Shown here: piece after piece, positions 13,889 to 23,200 of the stretch
Layout: every line of letters starts with the position of its first letter
Numbering within the stretch: position 1 is the first letter of the stretch
IMG/VR virus record: IMGVR_UViG_3300027467_000353
Location: 1-28,934 of that record
Length of the DNA: 28,934 nt
Strand: one strand, 5' to 3'
Source: a virus
Notes under the pieces: model-generated
The model's input: the letters and a program-made list of their open reading frames with translations, nothing else
Database searches by the model: none
Told to the model about the DNA's origin: nothing
Position numbers and translations under genes: made by a program

Positions 13889-14902
13889 ATGACTAAACGT
13901 ATTGGCTTTGCTTGCAAATGGATTGACCGTCCCGATCAGGTAGACGGCATCAAACCTAAAGACGAATGTAAAAAATTTAACACTGGTGCTACTACTGTAG
14001 CCTGGTTAAATAGACAAACCAAGGATGTGGCTGTAGAAAAACTATGGTCATTAATGGAGCAAAACATTGAAGCTAGCCGTCTCCTTGTAGAACGTGTAGG
14101 AGAATTAGATGAAAATCTTAGAATGGTTCGACTCAGCAGTGATATACTACCTGTATACACTGAGCCAACATGGAGCTGGTTTTGGCGGCTTCCCGATGTT
14201 CGAGCAGCTTGTGAAAGAGGATTTCAGCAGGTGGGAAATGTGGCTCGCTCGCGTGGCGTTCGCCTCTCTTTTCATCCTGGCCAGTTTTGCGTGTTGGCAT
14301 CTGATAATCCAGATATTGTAAACAGATCAATTGAAGAATTTGAATATCATGTGGACATGGCTCGTTGGATGGGCTACGGTCAAACGTTCCAAGACTTTAA
14401 AATCAACGTCCACATCGCAGGACGACAAGGCCCAATGGGCATCGTTGCTGCGTTGGCTCGCATGACTCCCGAAGCAAGAAATACTCTTACAATCGAAAAC
14501 GATGAAATGACTTGGGGTATTGAAGATAGTATTGAGCTAGTCAATCATTGTGCCTTGGTCTTAGATATTCATCATCATTGGATCAAAACTGGAGAATATA
14601 TTGAAACATCTGACGATCGTGTTAAAAGGATTATTGATAGCTGGCGTGGTATTCGTCCTGTCATACACTACTCTGTTTCTAGGGAAGATATACTTGGAGA
14701 CCATTCCAGAGACACCCGTCCCACTCTTCAGACCCTCTTAGAATCCGGACACAAGAAAGCAAAACTCAGAGCACACTCAAACTTCTACTGGAATACAGCA
14801 GTGAATCAATGGGCTCTGAGTTTTAGGGATAACTTCGATATAATGTGCGAAAGCAAGGCTAAAAACTTAGCCTCATTTGCACTTTACGAAGAGGCAAAGT
14901 AA
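13889..14902 (+). CDS. uvsE: UV damage endonuclease UvsE/UvdE
   Basis: A 337-aa protein, near the usual family length. It nicks DNA 5' of pyrimidine dimers and 6-4 products, starting alternative excision repair. The TIM-barrel family signatures are present: IGFACKW at the N-terminus, LSFHPGQFCVLAS (HPGQ 129-132), INVHIAGRQG (His175), TIENDE (Glu203), LVLDIHHHW (His228-230), VIHYSVSRED (His260) and LRAHSNFYWN (His296), which together form the metal cluster. T4 itself uses the unrelated DenV glycosylase for this task. The start is fixed by the family N-terminus, yet it follows the -10 box by six bases, so the mRNA is probably leaderless. It converges with the minus-strand gene at 14904, one base away. 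Confidence 0.92.
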   Translation: MTKRIGFACKWIDRPDQVDGIKPKDECKKFNTGATTVAWLNRQTKDVAVEKLWSLMEQNIEASRLLVERVGELDENLRMVRLSSDILPVYTEPTWSWFWRLPDVRAACERGFQQVGNVARSRGVRLSFHPGQFCVLASDNPDIVNRSIEEFEYHVDMARWMGYGQTFQDFKINVHIAGRQGPMGIVAALARMTPEARNTLTIENDEMTWGIEDSIELVNHCALVLDIHHHWIKTGEYIETSDDRVKRIIDSWRGIRPVIHYSVSREDILGDHSRDTRPTLQTLLESGHKKAKLRAHSNFYWNTAVNQWALSFRDNFDIMCESKAKNLASFALYEEAK

Positions 14903-14903
14903 A

Positions 14904-15146
14904 TTACTGAGCCTTTGGTTTGCGACCTGGCTTTTTTGGAGCTGCTTCTTTTTTAGGAGCGGCTTTTTTTGCAGGCGCTTTTTTTGCAGGTTTGGCGATA
15001 GACTCAACCGCAGCTTCAGTTGCTTTTGCAGATACTGGAGTTGGAGTTGGTTCTGGTGCTGCTACCGGCGCTTCAACTTTATATGGGGCTTCCGCAGTTG
15101 CTTCTGCTGGCTTACCGCCAAATAGTTTCTTTAATAATCCTAGCAT
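14904..15146 (-). CDS. Lys/Pro/Ala-rich histone-like protein
   Basis: An 80-aa protein. A short hydrophobic/basic start (MLGLLKKLFGGKPAEATAEA) leads into Ala/Pro/Thr-rich sequence. A basic tail follows of repeated KKAPAKKAAPKK-type units, ending KKPGRKPKAQ with an AT-hook-like GRK/P core. This composition is like histone H1 or HU tails and suggests DNA binding or packaging. AAGGAG lies about 9 nt before the ATG and an exact TATAAATA late promoter lies at 15175-15168, both strongly supporting the minus strand over the low-complexity plus-strand frames. Late expression suggests a virion or DNA-condensing protein. Convergent with uvsE. Confidence 0.75.
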   Translation of the reverse strand: MLGLLKKLFGGKPAEATAEAPYKVEAPVAAPEPTPTPVSAKATEAAVESIAKPAKKAPAKKAAPKKEAAPKKPGRKPKAQ

Positions 15147-15167
15147 GATTAAAATCTCCTTGTAGGT

Positions 15168-15175
15168 TATTTATA
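15168..15175 (-). promoter_or_regulatory. T4-type late promoter for the minus-strand gene
   Basis: Read on the minus strand, TATAAATA is an exact consensus late core. It is followed by a 21-nt stretch containing AAGGAG and the ATG at 15146. It stands back to back with a plus-strand GGTAAATA, one base away. Confidence 0.8.
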
Positions 15176-15176
15176 C

Positions 15177-15184
15177 GGTAAATA
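15177..15184 (+). promoter_or_regulatory. Late-promoter-like element 4 nt before the SOD gene
   Basis: GGTAAATA, then TAGG, then the ATG at 15189. Six of eight positions match the late core. There is no properly spaced ribosome site, so a leaderless or nearly leaderless mRNA is suggested. Confidence 0.4.
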
Positions 15185-15188
15185 TAGG

Positions 15189-15749
15189 ATGGCACTACAT
15201 TTTATAAAAAGTTTAACAGAATCAGAAGATAAACGTGAAATACGGCAGGACAAGCTCAAATTTGATAAAAATGAGTTAGATCCTGTTATGAGCGAAGCTA
15301 CTCTAAAATATCACTTTGATGGGCTAGCTGCCAAGTATTTCGATCGATATAACAAAGGTGAGGGCGATGCCGATTTTAACTACGGTGGCGCCATGCTACA
15401 CAATATCTTCTTTGCGAACTTGACCCCGCCAAGAGCTGCGAACAAACCAGAGGGGCTCAGTAAATCTTTAATAGATGAAAAATACGGTAGCTTTGATAAG
15501 TTCAAAGAAGCCTTTGAAAAAGAATTTATGGCAGCACAAGGATCCAACTGGATCTATATGGATTACAACGGTGATATAAAAACCATACATAATCACCAAT
15601 ACCGTAAAGGTATGAAGATTGCTCTGTTGGTAGATGCTTGGGAACATGCCTGGGCGTTGGACTACCAACAGGACAAAGCCAAATACTTAAACAACATTTG
15701 GCGCATAGTCAATTGGGAAACCGTTGACATTCGACTACAAGGAGCGTAA
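15189..15749 (+). CDS. sod: Iron/manganese superoxide dismutase
   Basis: A 186-aa protein that converts superoxide to hydrogen peroxide and oxygen. The metal ligands can be placed as His42 (LKYHFDGLAAKYFDRYN), His71 (GGAMLHNIFF), Asp149 and His153 (LLVDAWEHAWALDY). The closing YLNNIWRIVNW is a family hallmark. Gly before the second His and the Gln in IHNHQY (Gln137) fit the manganese type better than the iron type, which carries its Gln near the second His; this is tentative. The N-terminus is atypical and longer, with a charged segment before the first helix. No signal peptide, so cytoplasmic. It leads a rightward run with the mini membrane gene and iscU-erpA-iscA, suggesting protection of Fe-S clusters. 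Confidence 0.9.
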   Translation: MALHFIKSLTESEDKREIRQDKLKFDKNELDPVMSEATLKYHFDGLAAKYFDRYNKGEGDADFNYGGAMLHNIFFANLTPPRAANKPEGLSKSLIDEKYGSFDKFKEAFEKEFMAAQGSNWIYMDYNGDIKTIHNHQYRKGMKIALLVDAWEHAWALDYQQDKAKYLNNIWRIVNWETVDIRLQGA

Positions 15750-15750
15750 T

Positions 15751-15864
15751 ATGTTAGATACAATTCTATTATTATTGGTAGGTGCATTTATTGGTTGGCA
15801 TTTTCCTGAGCCTAGTTGGGCTAAGGTTATCAAAGCCAAAGTTTTATCAATGATTAAGAAATAA
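15751..15864 (+). CDS. Mini membrane protein (37 aa)
   Basis: A 37-codon gene with an excellent ribosome site (AAGGAG, 6 nt before the ATG), located between SOD and iscU. MLDTILLLLVGAFIGWHFPE starts with one hydrophobic helix and is followed by a basic tail ending KAKVLSMIKK. Its spacing (1 nt after SOD, 9 nt before iscU) and ribosome site support a real gene. Function unknown; single-pass inner-membrane peptide expected. Confidence 0.65.
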   Translation: MLDTILLLLVGAFIGWHFPEPSWAKVIKAKVLSMIKK

Positions 15865-15873
15865 GGAAACAGC

Positions 15874-16266
15874 ATGGCATACTCAGAGAAAGTAATTGAT
15901 CACTACGAAAACCCTCGTAACGTCGGTAGTTTCTCTAAGGATGAATCCGGGGTGGGCACCGGCATGGTCGGTGCTCCTGCCTGCGGAGACGTAATGAAAC
16001 TACAGATAAAGGTGGATGATGATACAGGTATTATTACAGACGCTAAATTTAAAACGTATGGCTGCGGCTCGGCGATCGCAAGCTCAAGCCTCGTCACAGA
16101 GTGGCTCAAAGGAAAAACTATTGACCAAGCAGGAACAATCAAAAACTCAGAAATAGCAGAGGAACTGGCACTACCTCCTGTTAAGATACATTGCAGTATA
16201 CTGGCCGAAGATGCTATTAAAGCGGCCGTAGCAGACTATAAGGCCAAATATGTTAACAGTAACTGA
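15874..16266 (+). CDS. iscU: Iron-sulfur cluster scaffold IscU
   Basis: A 130-aa full-length IscU, the scaffold on which IscS-derived sulfur and iron are built into [2Fe-2S] clusters. All active residues are present: Cys37 and Asp39 in GAPACGD, Cys64 in [12 protein letters not shown], and His106/Cys107 in [11 protein letters not shown]. The HscA chaperone recognition motif LPPVK (100-104) is intact, so it should work with host HscA/HscB and IscS. The sequence reads close to beta/gammaproteobacterial IscU ([20 protein letters not shown] at the start), suggesting fairly recent acquisition from such a host. AAGGAAA precedes the ATG. It overlaps the ErpA-like gene by 17 nt. The phage lacks IscS and chaperone genes here. 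Confidence 0.96.
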   Translation: MAYSEKVIDHYENPRNVGSFSKDESGVGTGMVGAPACGDVMKLQIKVDDDTGIITDAKFKTYGCGSAIASSSLVTEWLKGKTIDQAGTIKNSEIAEELALPPVKIHCSILAEDAIKAAVADYKAKYVNSN

Positions 16267-16561
16267 GTCAGCAAAAGCTAAGATAACAGACATTTTAGCA
16301 GAAGAAAACAATCCTAAATTAAAAGTCCGAGCATTTGTGCAGGGAGGCGGCTGCTCTGGATTCCAATATGGCTTTACACTAGACGAAGAACAGAATGATG
16401 ATGACTTTGATTTTGACGGTATATTGATAGATGCTATGAGTATGCAGTATATGAATGGTGCTGTCATAGACTATACCGAAGATATTCACGGTAGCCAATT
16501 TACTATAAAAAATCCTAACGCTGTTACTACCTGCGGATGCGGATCTAGTTTTTCGGTATGA
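16250..16561 (+). CDS. erpA: A-type Fe-S carrier, ErpA-like
   Basis: A 103-aa A-type carrier. The three cluster cysteines are Cys35 ([11 protein letters not shown]), Cys95 and Cys97 ([11 protein letters not shown]). [11 protein letters not shown] and [16 protein letters not shown] match ErpA more than IscA. ErpA delivers [4Fe-4S] or [2Fe-2S] clusters to late targets such as isoprenoid enzymes and radical SAM proteins. The acidic insert [10 protein letters not shown] (about residues 48-57) replaces the usual loop. The start lies inside the iscU end and the stop forms an ATGA overlap with iscA, so all three are translated together. Confidence 0.92.
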   Translation: MLTVTESAKAKITDILAEENNPKLKVRAFVQGGGCSGFQYGFTLDEEQNDDDFDFDGILIDAMSMQYMNGAVIDYTEDIHGSQFTIKNPNAVTTCGCGSSFSV

Positions 16562-16884
16562 TAAACGTAACTGATTCAGCTAAAGAAAAAATCGTCCAAC
16601 TATTAAAAAATCGAGGTAAAGGACAAGGAATACGCATAGGTGTTAAAACCACAGGATGCAGCGGACTAGCTTATACCTTAGAATATGTTGACGAATATAC
16701 ATCCGAACCAGGTGTAACTAATTTTGCTCAACCCGAGTTTGTAGTATTAGTTGATCAAAAGTCTCTAGCTTATCTTAACGGACTTACTGTAGATTGGGTT
16801 AAGAAAGGACTTAACGAGGGTTTTGAGTTCGTTAACCCTAACGAACGTGATCGTTGCGGCTGCGGCGAATCTTTTAGAATTTAG
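16558..16884 (+). CDS. iscA: A-type Fe-S carrier, IscA-like
   Basis: A 108-aa A-type carrier with Cys34 ([16 protein letters not shown]), Cys100 and Cys102 ([10 protein letters not shown]). [19 protein letters not shown] and [16 protein letters not shown] are typical of IscA proper, distinguishing it from the ErpA-like gene before it. The loop [19 protein letters not shown] is slightly longer than usual. It likely accepts clusters from IscU and passes them on, or acts in [4Fe-4S] assembly. It ends the iscU-erpA-iscA run and overlaps tail to tail by 11 nt with the minus-strand zinc-ribbon gene. Confidence 0.93.
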   Translation: MINVTDSAKEKIVQLLKNRGKGQGIRIGVKTTGCSGLAYTLEYVDEYTSEPGVTNFAQPEFVVLVDQKSLAYLNGLTVDWVKKGLNEGFEFVNPNERDRCGCGESFRI

Positions 16885-17161
16885 ACACAGGCAGATCTAA
16901 ACTAGCCGGCATATCCCATATCTTCTTACGCTCAACACCTTTACGTTGGGCGAATCTTTTTGCATCACAGTTAGCACAACAATGGAAATAGTTGTCGCTT
17001 AATCTTTTACGGTCAACATGTTTTAGATCTCTAGTAAATTCTGTTCCGCAATTGTCACACAGAAATATAGCTAGAGTTTTTTTACGCATATAAGAATGTG
17101 TTGATCCCAGCTTGCTGGTTCTTACATACTCAGATTCAACAATGGATGTCTTAACAAACAT
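16874..17161 (-). CDS. Zinc-ribbon-like small protein
   Basis: A 95-aa basic protein with paired cysteines CDNC (35, 38) and CCANC (61/62, 65) about 22 residues apart, as in a zinc ribbon. Between them lies the basic stretch TRDLKHVDRKRLSDNYFH. It ends [18 protein letters not shown] recognise the CxxCxxxF...RLSxNYFHxCxNCDAKRFA build from aquatic phages but know no function; nucleic-acid binding is plausible. There is no ribosome site, but TGTAAATA-CACT precedes the ATG on this strand. It is divergent from the virion block and convergent with iscA. Confidence 0.68.
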   Translation of the reverse strand: MFVKTSIVESEYVRTSKLGSTHSYMRKKTLAIFLCDNCGTEFTRDLKHVDRKRLSDNYFHCCANCDAKRFAQRKGVERKKIWDMPASLDLPVSKF

Positions 17162-17165
17162 AGTG

Positions 17166-17173
17166 TATTTACA
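17166..17173 (-). promoter_or_regulatory. Late-promoter-like element 4 nt before the zinc-ribbon gene
   Basis: On the minus strand TGTAAATA is followed by CACT and the ATG at 17161. Six of eight positions match the late core. The spacing is the same as at the SOD gene, and no Shine-Dalgarno sequence is present. Confidence 0.35.
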
Positions 17174-17193
17174 TTCGGCTTATAAAATTTTCC

Positions 17194-17230
17194 GATAAAT
17201 AAACGAGCAACTGCTCATTCTAGGAAGAAT
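17194..17230 (+). promoter_or_regulatory. Late promoter and hairpin leader of the giant virion gene
   Basis: GATAAATA (17194-17201) matches seven of eight late-core positions. The RNA would start near 17205-17207, so that GAGC-AACT-GCTC (17205-17216) forms a hairpin at or next to its 5' end. A second small hairpin ATTCT-AGGA-AGAAT (17217-17230) carries the ribosome site AGGA in its loop, just before ATG 17232. Confidence 0.65.
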
Positions 17231-17231
17231 T

Positions 17232-20200
17232 ATGGCAAGAAAAGTTATTGATATAGGTTCTGTTGGTAATGACGGGACCGGTGATAGTATTAGAGACTCG
17301 TTTCGTAAAGTAAACGACAACTTCAGAGAACTTTACAGTTCTTTAGGTCTTGGTGAACGATTAACTTTTATCGCACTAGACGATACACCAGCTACTTATG
17401 TTGGACAAGAAAACGCTGTTTTAGCTGTTAATAGAACCACAGACGGTTTAAAATTTAAACAGATCGCAGCTGGAACCGGTATCGTCATTGACAACATCAC
17501 CAACGAAAGCGAAATCAGAATCAGCACACAGTTCAGCGAGATTTCCGGAGACCCTAGTCCACAACTAGGTGGAGATTTAAGTGCTAGGTCTGGTGGTAAT
17601 CAATGGCGCATCGAGGATCTAACTACTCCTGTATCGGCCGACGAAGCAGCTAACAAAGGCTACACTGATACTAAAATTTCCAAAGCAGGTGTCGATGCTA
17701 TCGATCCTGCAACGGGTCTTAAGAATCCGTCATTTGGTAGAATGACTGGCCCGTTGATTTTATCAAGAAACCCGGAACCAGAAGACGATACAATTTATGG
17801 CGGTTTAGTTGCTGCTACTAAAGCATATGTAGATAATTCTTCGTTCGGTTCTGTAACCAATCTTTATGTGGCATTATCAGGACAAGACGACCGCCCTGGT
17901 GTTAGTCCAACATTGCAAGGTCGAGCCCTAGCATATGCCTTTAGAACTTTAGAAGCTGCTCTTAAAAAAGCAGAAGAAATACAATTAGAATCTAGACAAG
18001 AACTTGGTCCGTATCAAAAATTATTAACCTTTAATAACGGCACCGGGACTTGCACATTAACAGATATCGATAGTTCTCCATTATCAGGAGCAGGATTCGC
18101 TGCTACTGTTAAAATGAGTGTCGACACTATCACTGCAAACAACAACGGTGTAAACTATAACGTCGGTGATCGATTAACTCTTTCGGGAGGAACTGTTGCT
18201 TCAGGCGGCGGTCCAGCAGTCATCGAAGTATTATCCACAGCAACTACTCCAGGTGCTATCGTTACATTTAGAGTTGTATCAACTGGTGTGTATACAGCAT
18301 TACCTGGATCAACCGGAGTAACAACTACAACAGACAGTGCCTTCGGTAGTGGTGCTACATTCAATGTTACATATAAAGTAAACTCAGTAGCAATTACCAA
18401 TGGCGGAACAGGATACTCATTAGTTTCTGTTCGTATTACCGGTGGTGGTGGAACAGGAGCATTCGGAACTGCTGTAGTATCCGGAGGTGTTATAGCTTCT
18501 ATTGTTATCGACGATCAGGGATCCGGTTTTACAACATTACCGACTATCGTAGCAGACTTACCAAGATTTTTAATTAGAACGGACAATTACAGAACAGACT
18601 TCACAGGCGATGTCTTAACTAATACTCCGACAGCATATCGCGGTCGAGACATTAGAGAAGGTTTGTTCCTAAAAGGTGTTAACTCAGGTGCGCTGGCACA
18701 GATACTATCTCATAGCGGTGCATTAGACAGTGGCGGTAACGAAATATTTGATTGCGATATCAAATACGGTGCATTCGAGCTCGGCGAGCCAATCATGTAT
18801 GGCGATGCTGCAAGATCCACTCAAGTTACTATTTTAGTAGAAAGTGGTATCTATGAAGAAAACTATCCACTAAGAGTTCCTCAAAACACATCTATCGTCG
18901 GTGACGAATTTAGACGAGTTATCATTAGACCAAGACAAGGAACATCATCAAGTCCTTGGGCCTTTATGAAATTCCGCAGAGATTTAACCAATGACGGTTT
19001 AACTACTGCAACACAAGAATTTGGTTATCACTATCTACAAGATAGTTCACAGCCAGTTTATCCAAAAGTGGATAACAAAGGTGCTTATAAATTAGCTGCG
19101 GCATTATTAACCTTAAACAGACAATTCCTTGCTGAAGAAACAGTAGCATGGATTGATGATCAGATCACTGCCGGAACTGCTCCGTTTACCACAACATTTA
19201 CCTACAATAGCAGAACCTGTAAAAGAGATGCCGGATTAATCATTGACGCCCTTATCTTCGATCTTAAGTGGGGCGGCTACAATAGAACAATTTCAGCAGC
19301 ATTAAAATATTATCAAAACGCCAGCGGTTTAATTGCTATCACAACTCAACTATCACAAACATTAGCTGCTGTCGATAGATTAAACGTTATAGCTAGACAG
19401 GTTGTTAATAACGTTGCTGTAACTAGAAATCAAACAGATTACGATCAAGTCATCGATACTGCTTATATTGCAGAATCTGGTGCAATTGATGTTATTGATG
19501 ATTTATTTGCTGCATTAAAAGATGTTATGGATGGTTCAGGTTCCGTTAACTATCCTAAAGAGAATGATCAAATGGACGTATTCCTTGCTAACGATGCTGT
19601 TCGTTGGCAGGCCATTACTGCTCAAGGTCACGGTGGATTCATGTGTGTCCTTGACCCAGAAGGTCAAATTCTTGCTAAATCGCCATATGCTCAAGAATGT
19701 GCATCTTTCTCCAAGAGTATTGATGCTCAAACGTTCGCTGGAGGTATATTCGTTGACGGTTTCGCAGGTAACCTAGAATTTAAAATTACTAGTGTAATAA
19801 GTCCTACTAGATTAGAAGTTACAGGTTTAGATAGATATCCTCAACTTCCATGTAGCTTTATCTATCTCGATACTGTATATAGAATAAACTATATTAGAGA
19901 CTTTGTTTATAATAAAGACGGATCTACTGCTACATTTGTTCTTGATGAAACTACACAGTGGCCTTATTCAGTATTCACATATAATGAATCAATATGTAAC
20001 AGAGACGTTGGATTAATCATCGACGGTGTTGGGTATGATGTTGTTTTCCAAACAAACTATCATGCTAGAAAATCTGGTTCAACTTATAGATTAGCTAATG
20101 CAGAAGTAGTCATTGATAGTCAGAAAGACTTAACAGTTAGAGCTATCACATACGCTCACGAATTAGCCAGAGCTGCTGTATCAGATACCACTTCACAAAA

Positions 20201-23200
20201 TACTATTGATAATAGTTCAACAATTATTACCAAAATTGTTAATAGAGGTTTGGTTTATTCTCCAACTCTAATATTAACAAATCCACCGGGATTATCGACT
20301 AATTTAGCCAATGCCAAGACCTTGTTGTTGGCCAACGTAGATTACATCAAAGATGAAACAGTGGCTTGGATCAATGCTCAAATTGCAGGCAATATTGCTC
20401 CGTTTACTACAGCGTTTGTCTATGATTCAATCACCTGTGCTCGCGATGTAGGATTTATCTGTGAAGCTGTAGCCTACGATTTGATCTATGGCGGTAATAG
20501 TCAAACTAGAGATGCTGGTTTAAAATACTATGACGGTGTTGGTTCTGCCATAACAAATCAAATTGTTGGACAGGTATCTCAAACTGCTGCGGCATTAACT
20601 TATACAAAATATCTGATCAAACAGGTTATTCAAAATCTTGCGCCAGCAACATCATATTCTACAACTCCTAGAGTAACAGGAACTGGAGCTAGTGCTACGG
20701 AAGCTGCTACAGTAGAAACATTGATGTCAAACCTTGTAGCAACAGTCAGCGGAGGTGTTGGATCTGCACCGTCAGAGACACTGCCAAATCTTAGTGCTTA
20801 CTCATACACCGCAGCATTAGTTACTGCTAGAACCGCACTACAAACAAATAAATCAACCATCCAGACCCAGACTATTGGCTTTGTGAATACTAATGCTAAT
20901 AGATTTGAAATATTGATGCCTGGTAATAGATCTATTCTAGGTAATGACTTTACACAGGTCAATGACATGGGCTACGGTATTTTTGCTACCAACGGTGCTC
21001 TAGTTGAAGCTGTGTCGATGTTTACCTATTACTGCTATACATCATACTATTCATTAAATGGTGCGCAGATTCGTTCTGTGGCAGGTTCATCAGCACACGG
21101 TGTTTATGCTCTAGTGGCAGAAGGATCAGACCCGTTAGAAGTTTCAACTCCAACGACCATGTATTTCGATATGGCCCAAAGAGTTGACTGCTACTACCCA
21201 AGTCCAAGTTTTGCTAACACCACAGGTGGATTGTTTATCTACGTAACCAATTACGATTACGAACCTTTAAACAATTCCGAACTAGAAGTAGATCACGGAA
21301 ACTTAATTTATAGATACCCAGTAACTTCTGTTACCACAGCCGATCTTCCTACAGGTGTCGCTAGACTAAACTTGACCAGTGATACCACAGGAAACTTTGA
21401 CGGATTATATGCATCAGTATCTAATGGAACCAAGATGTCCATTAGAGCTAATTCGCAAATTATTCTAACAGGCGGATTACAAGACGTTGCTGTTAGACCG
21501 TCAACTGGTTTAAGACTTGCAGAATCAGACGATGTTTATCGTGTTCTTCAATTTGAAGAATACACAGACACAACCAACGAACCATACGGTGTAAGGTTTA
21601 CTGCTGGTTCACCTGGAACAGTTTCTTTAACTACAACTGTTACAACGATCGCTACAAATGTCTGCACAACCAACACTAACCATAGATTAAGAATCGGTGA
21701 TAAGTTTATACCTACTTCAACAGCCAATGGGTTCACCGCAGGAACAACTTACTATATTATCAGTATACCTGCTTATAATCAATTTACTGTGTCAACATCA
21801 CCAACAGGCAGCGTAACAACATTAACTAATGGCACTGGACTTACAATTGTCGGTCGAAGAACACATCGATTCTTGGAAAAATTCACAGTTAGCTTTACGA
21901 CTACTGGAACACTGCCAACTGGTTATTCTGTCGGAACAACCTATTATATTATATCAGATGGCTTAACAAATACTGATTTTAGATTATCAGCTACTGACAA
22001 CGGTGCTCCAATAACGATTCCATCAGCTGGATCAGGAACACATAGACTATTCTTAGAAGGGTTAACCAAAACTACACTAAGAGAAAACTACAATTATATC
22101 GATCTTACATATTATCAACCTGCAGAATATGTTAGTGGAACTACTGCAACCTGCACAATCACTATCGCATCACCGGCTGTTATAACTAGAGCGAGCCACG
22201 GATTTGTTGCCGGTGATGTTATAAAATTTACCACAAACGGCGGTTTACCAACTGGTATCAGTTTAAGCAAAAATTATTTTGTTATCTCAACAGGTTTAAC
22301 GTTAAACACATTTAGAATATCCGAAGCTCCAGGCGGCACAGCCGTTGACACCAGCGGTATTCAATCAGGAACCCATACTGTTGGAAAAGTAACAGGGCGA
22401 GCAGGAGATACTAACTTTGCGGTAGTTGCATTAAGTCCTAGCGATACTGCTAGAGCTGACGGTGCTAAATTTGTATTCAAAGGCGAAGAATATACAATCT
22501 CTAATTATGAAAACGAAACCGATACAGGTCAACCTTATGGTAGAGTAAATTTAAACAGAGCTTTAGTAGATCCTATTAACGCTTATCAAAACTCTCATAC
22601 TATTAAAGCTGCTGTGCCTATTAGAACAGATGGTGCGGACGGAACACTAACTATTCGTATTTCGTTAACTCGCGTAACAGGTCATGACTTATTAGAGATC
22701 GGAACTGGATCATATGCAGATACTAACTATCCAAACGAAATTTATGGACCACCGGTTAATGCTGTAAACGACGCTAACGAAACTGAAGAAAGAGACGTCG
22801 GTCGTGTGTTCTATGTAACCACAGACCAATTCGGTAACTTTAGAGTTGGACCATACTTTGCTGTTGACCAAGGAACTGGTCGAGTATCGTTCTCAGCGGC
22901 GATTGCTCTAAGTAACCTAGACGGTATCGGCTTTAAACGAGGTGTGCCAATTTCAGAGTTCTCAACAGACTCTGGCATGACTGACAATGCCACAGATACT
23001 GTTCCAACAGAAAACGCTACTAGAACTTATATCGATCGTAGATTAGGTTTATCACATGGTGGTTCTCCGATAGTTGGCACAAACTTAATTCCTCCTATAA
23101 GCGGCGGATTCATGGCACTAGACGGACAGTTGGCTATGAAGGGTGCTATGGATCTTGGTAGCAACAAGATCATTAATCTTTCTAATCCTACTAATCCGCA

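Noticed and set aside
14877-15165. Two plus-strand frames (Phe/Cys/Arg-rich and Ala/Gly-rich) opposite the Lys/Pro/Ala-rich gene
   Set aside because: They are antisense readings of low-complexity DNA. The minus strand has AAGGAG and an exact late promoter.
16827-16846. 8-bp hairpin GTTCGTTA-ACCC-TAACGAAC near the iscA end
   Set aside because: It lies in coding sequence without a T-run. A few such hairpins are expected by chance, so it is not called a terminator.
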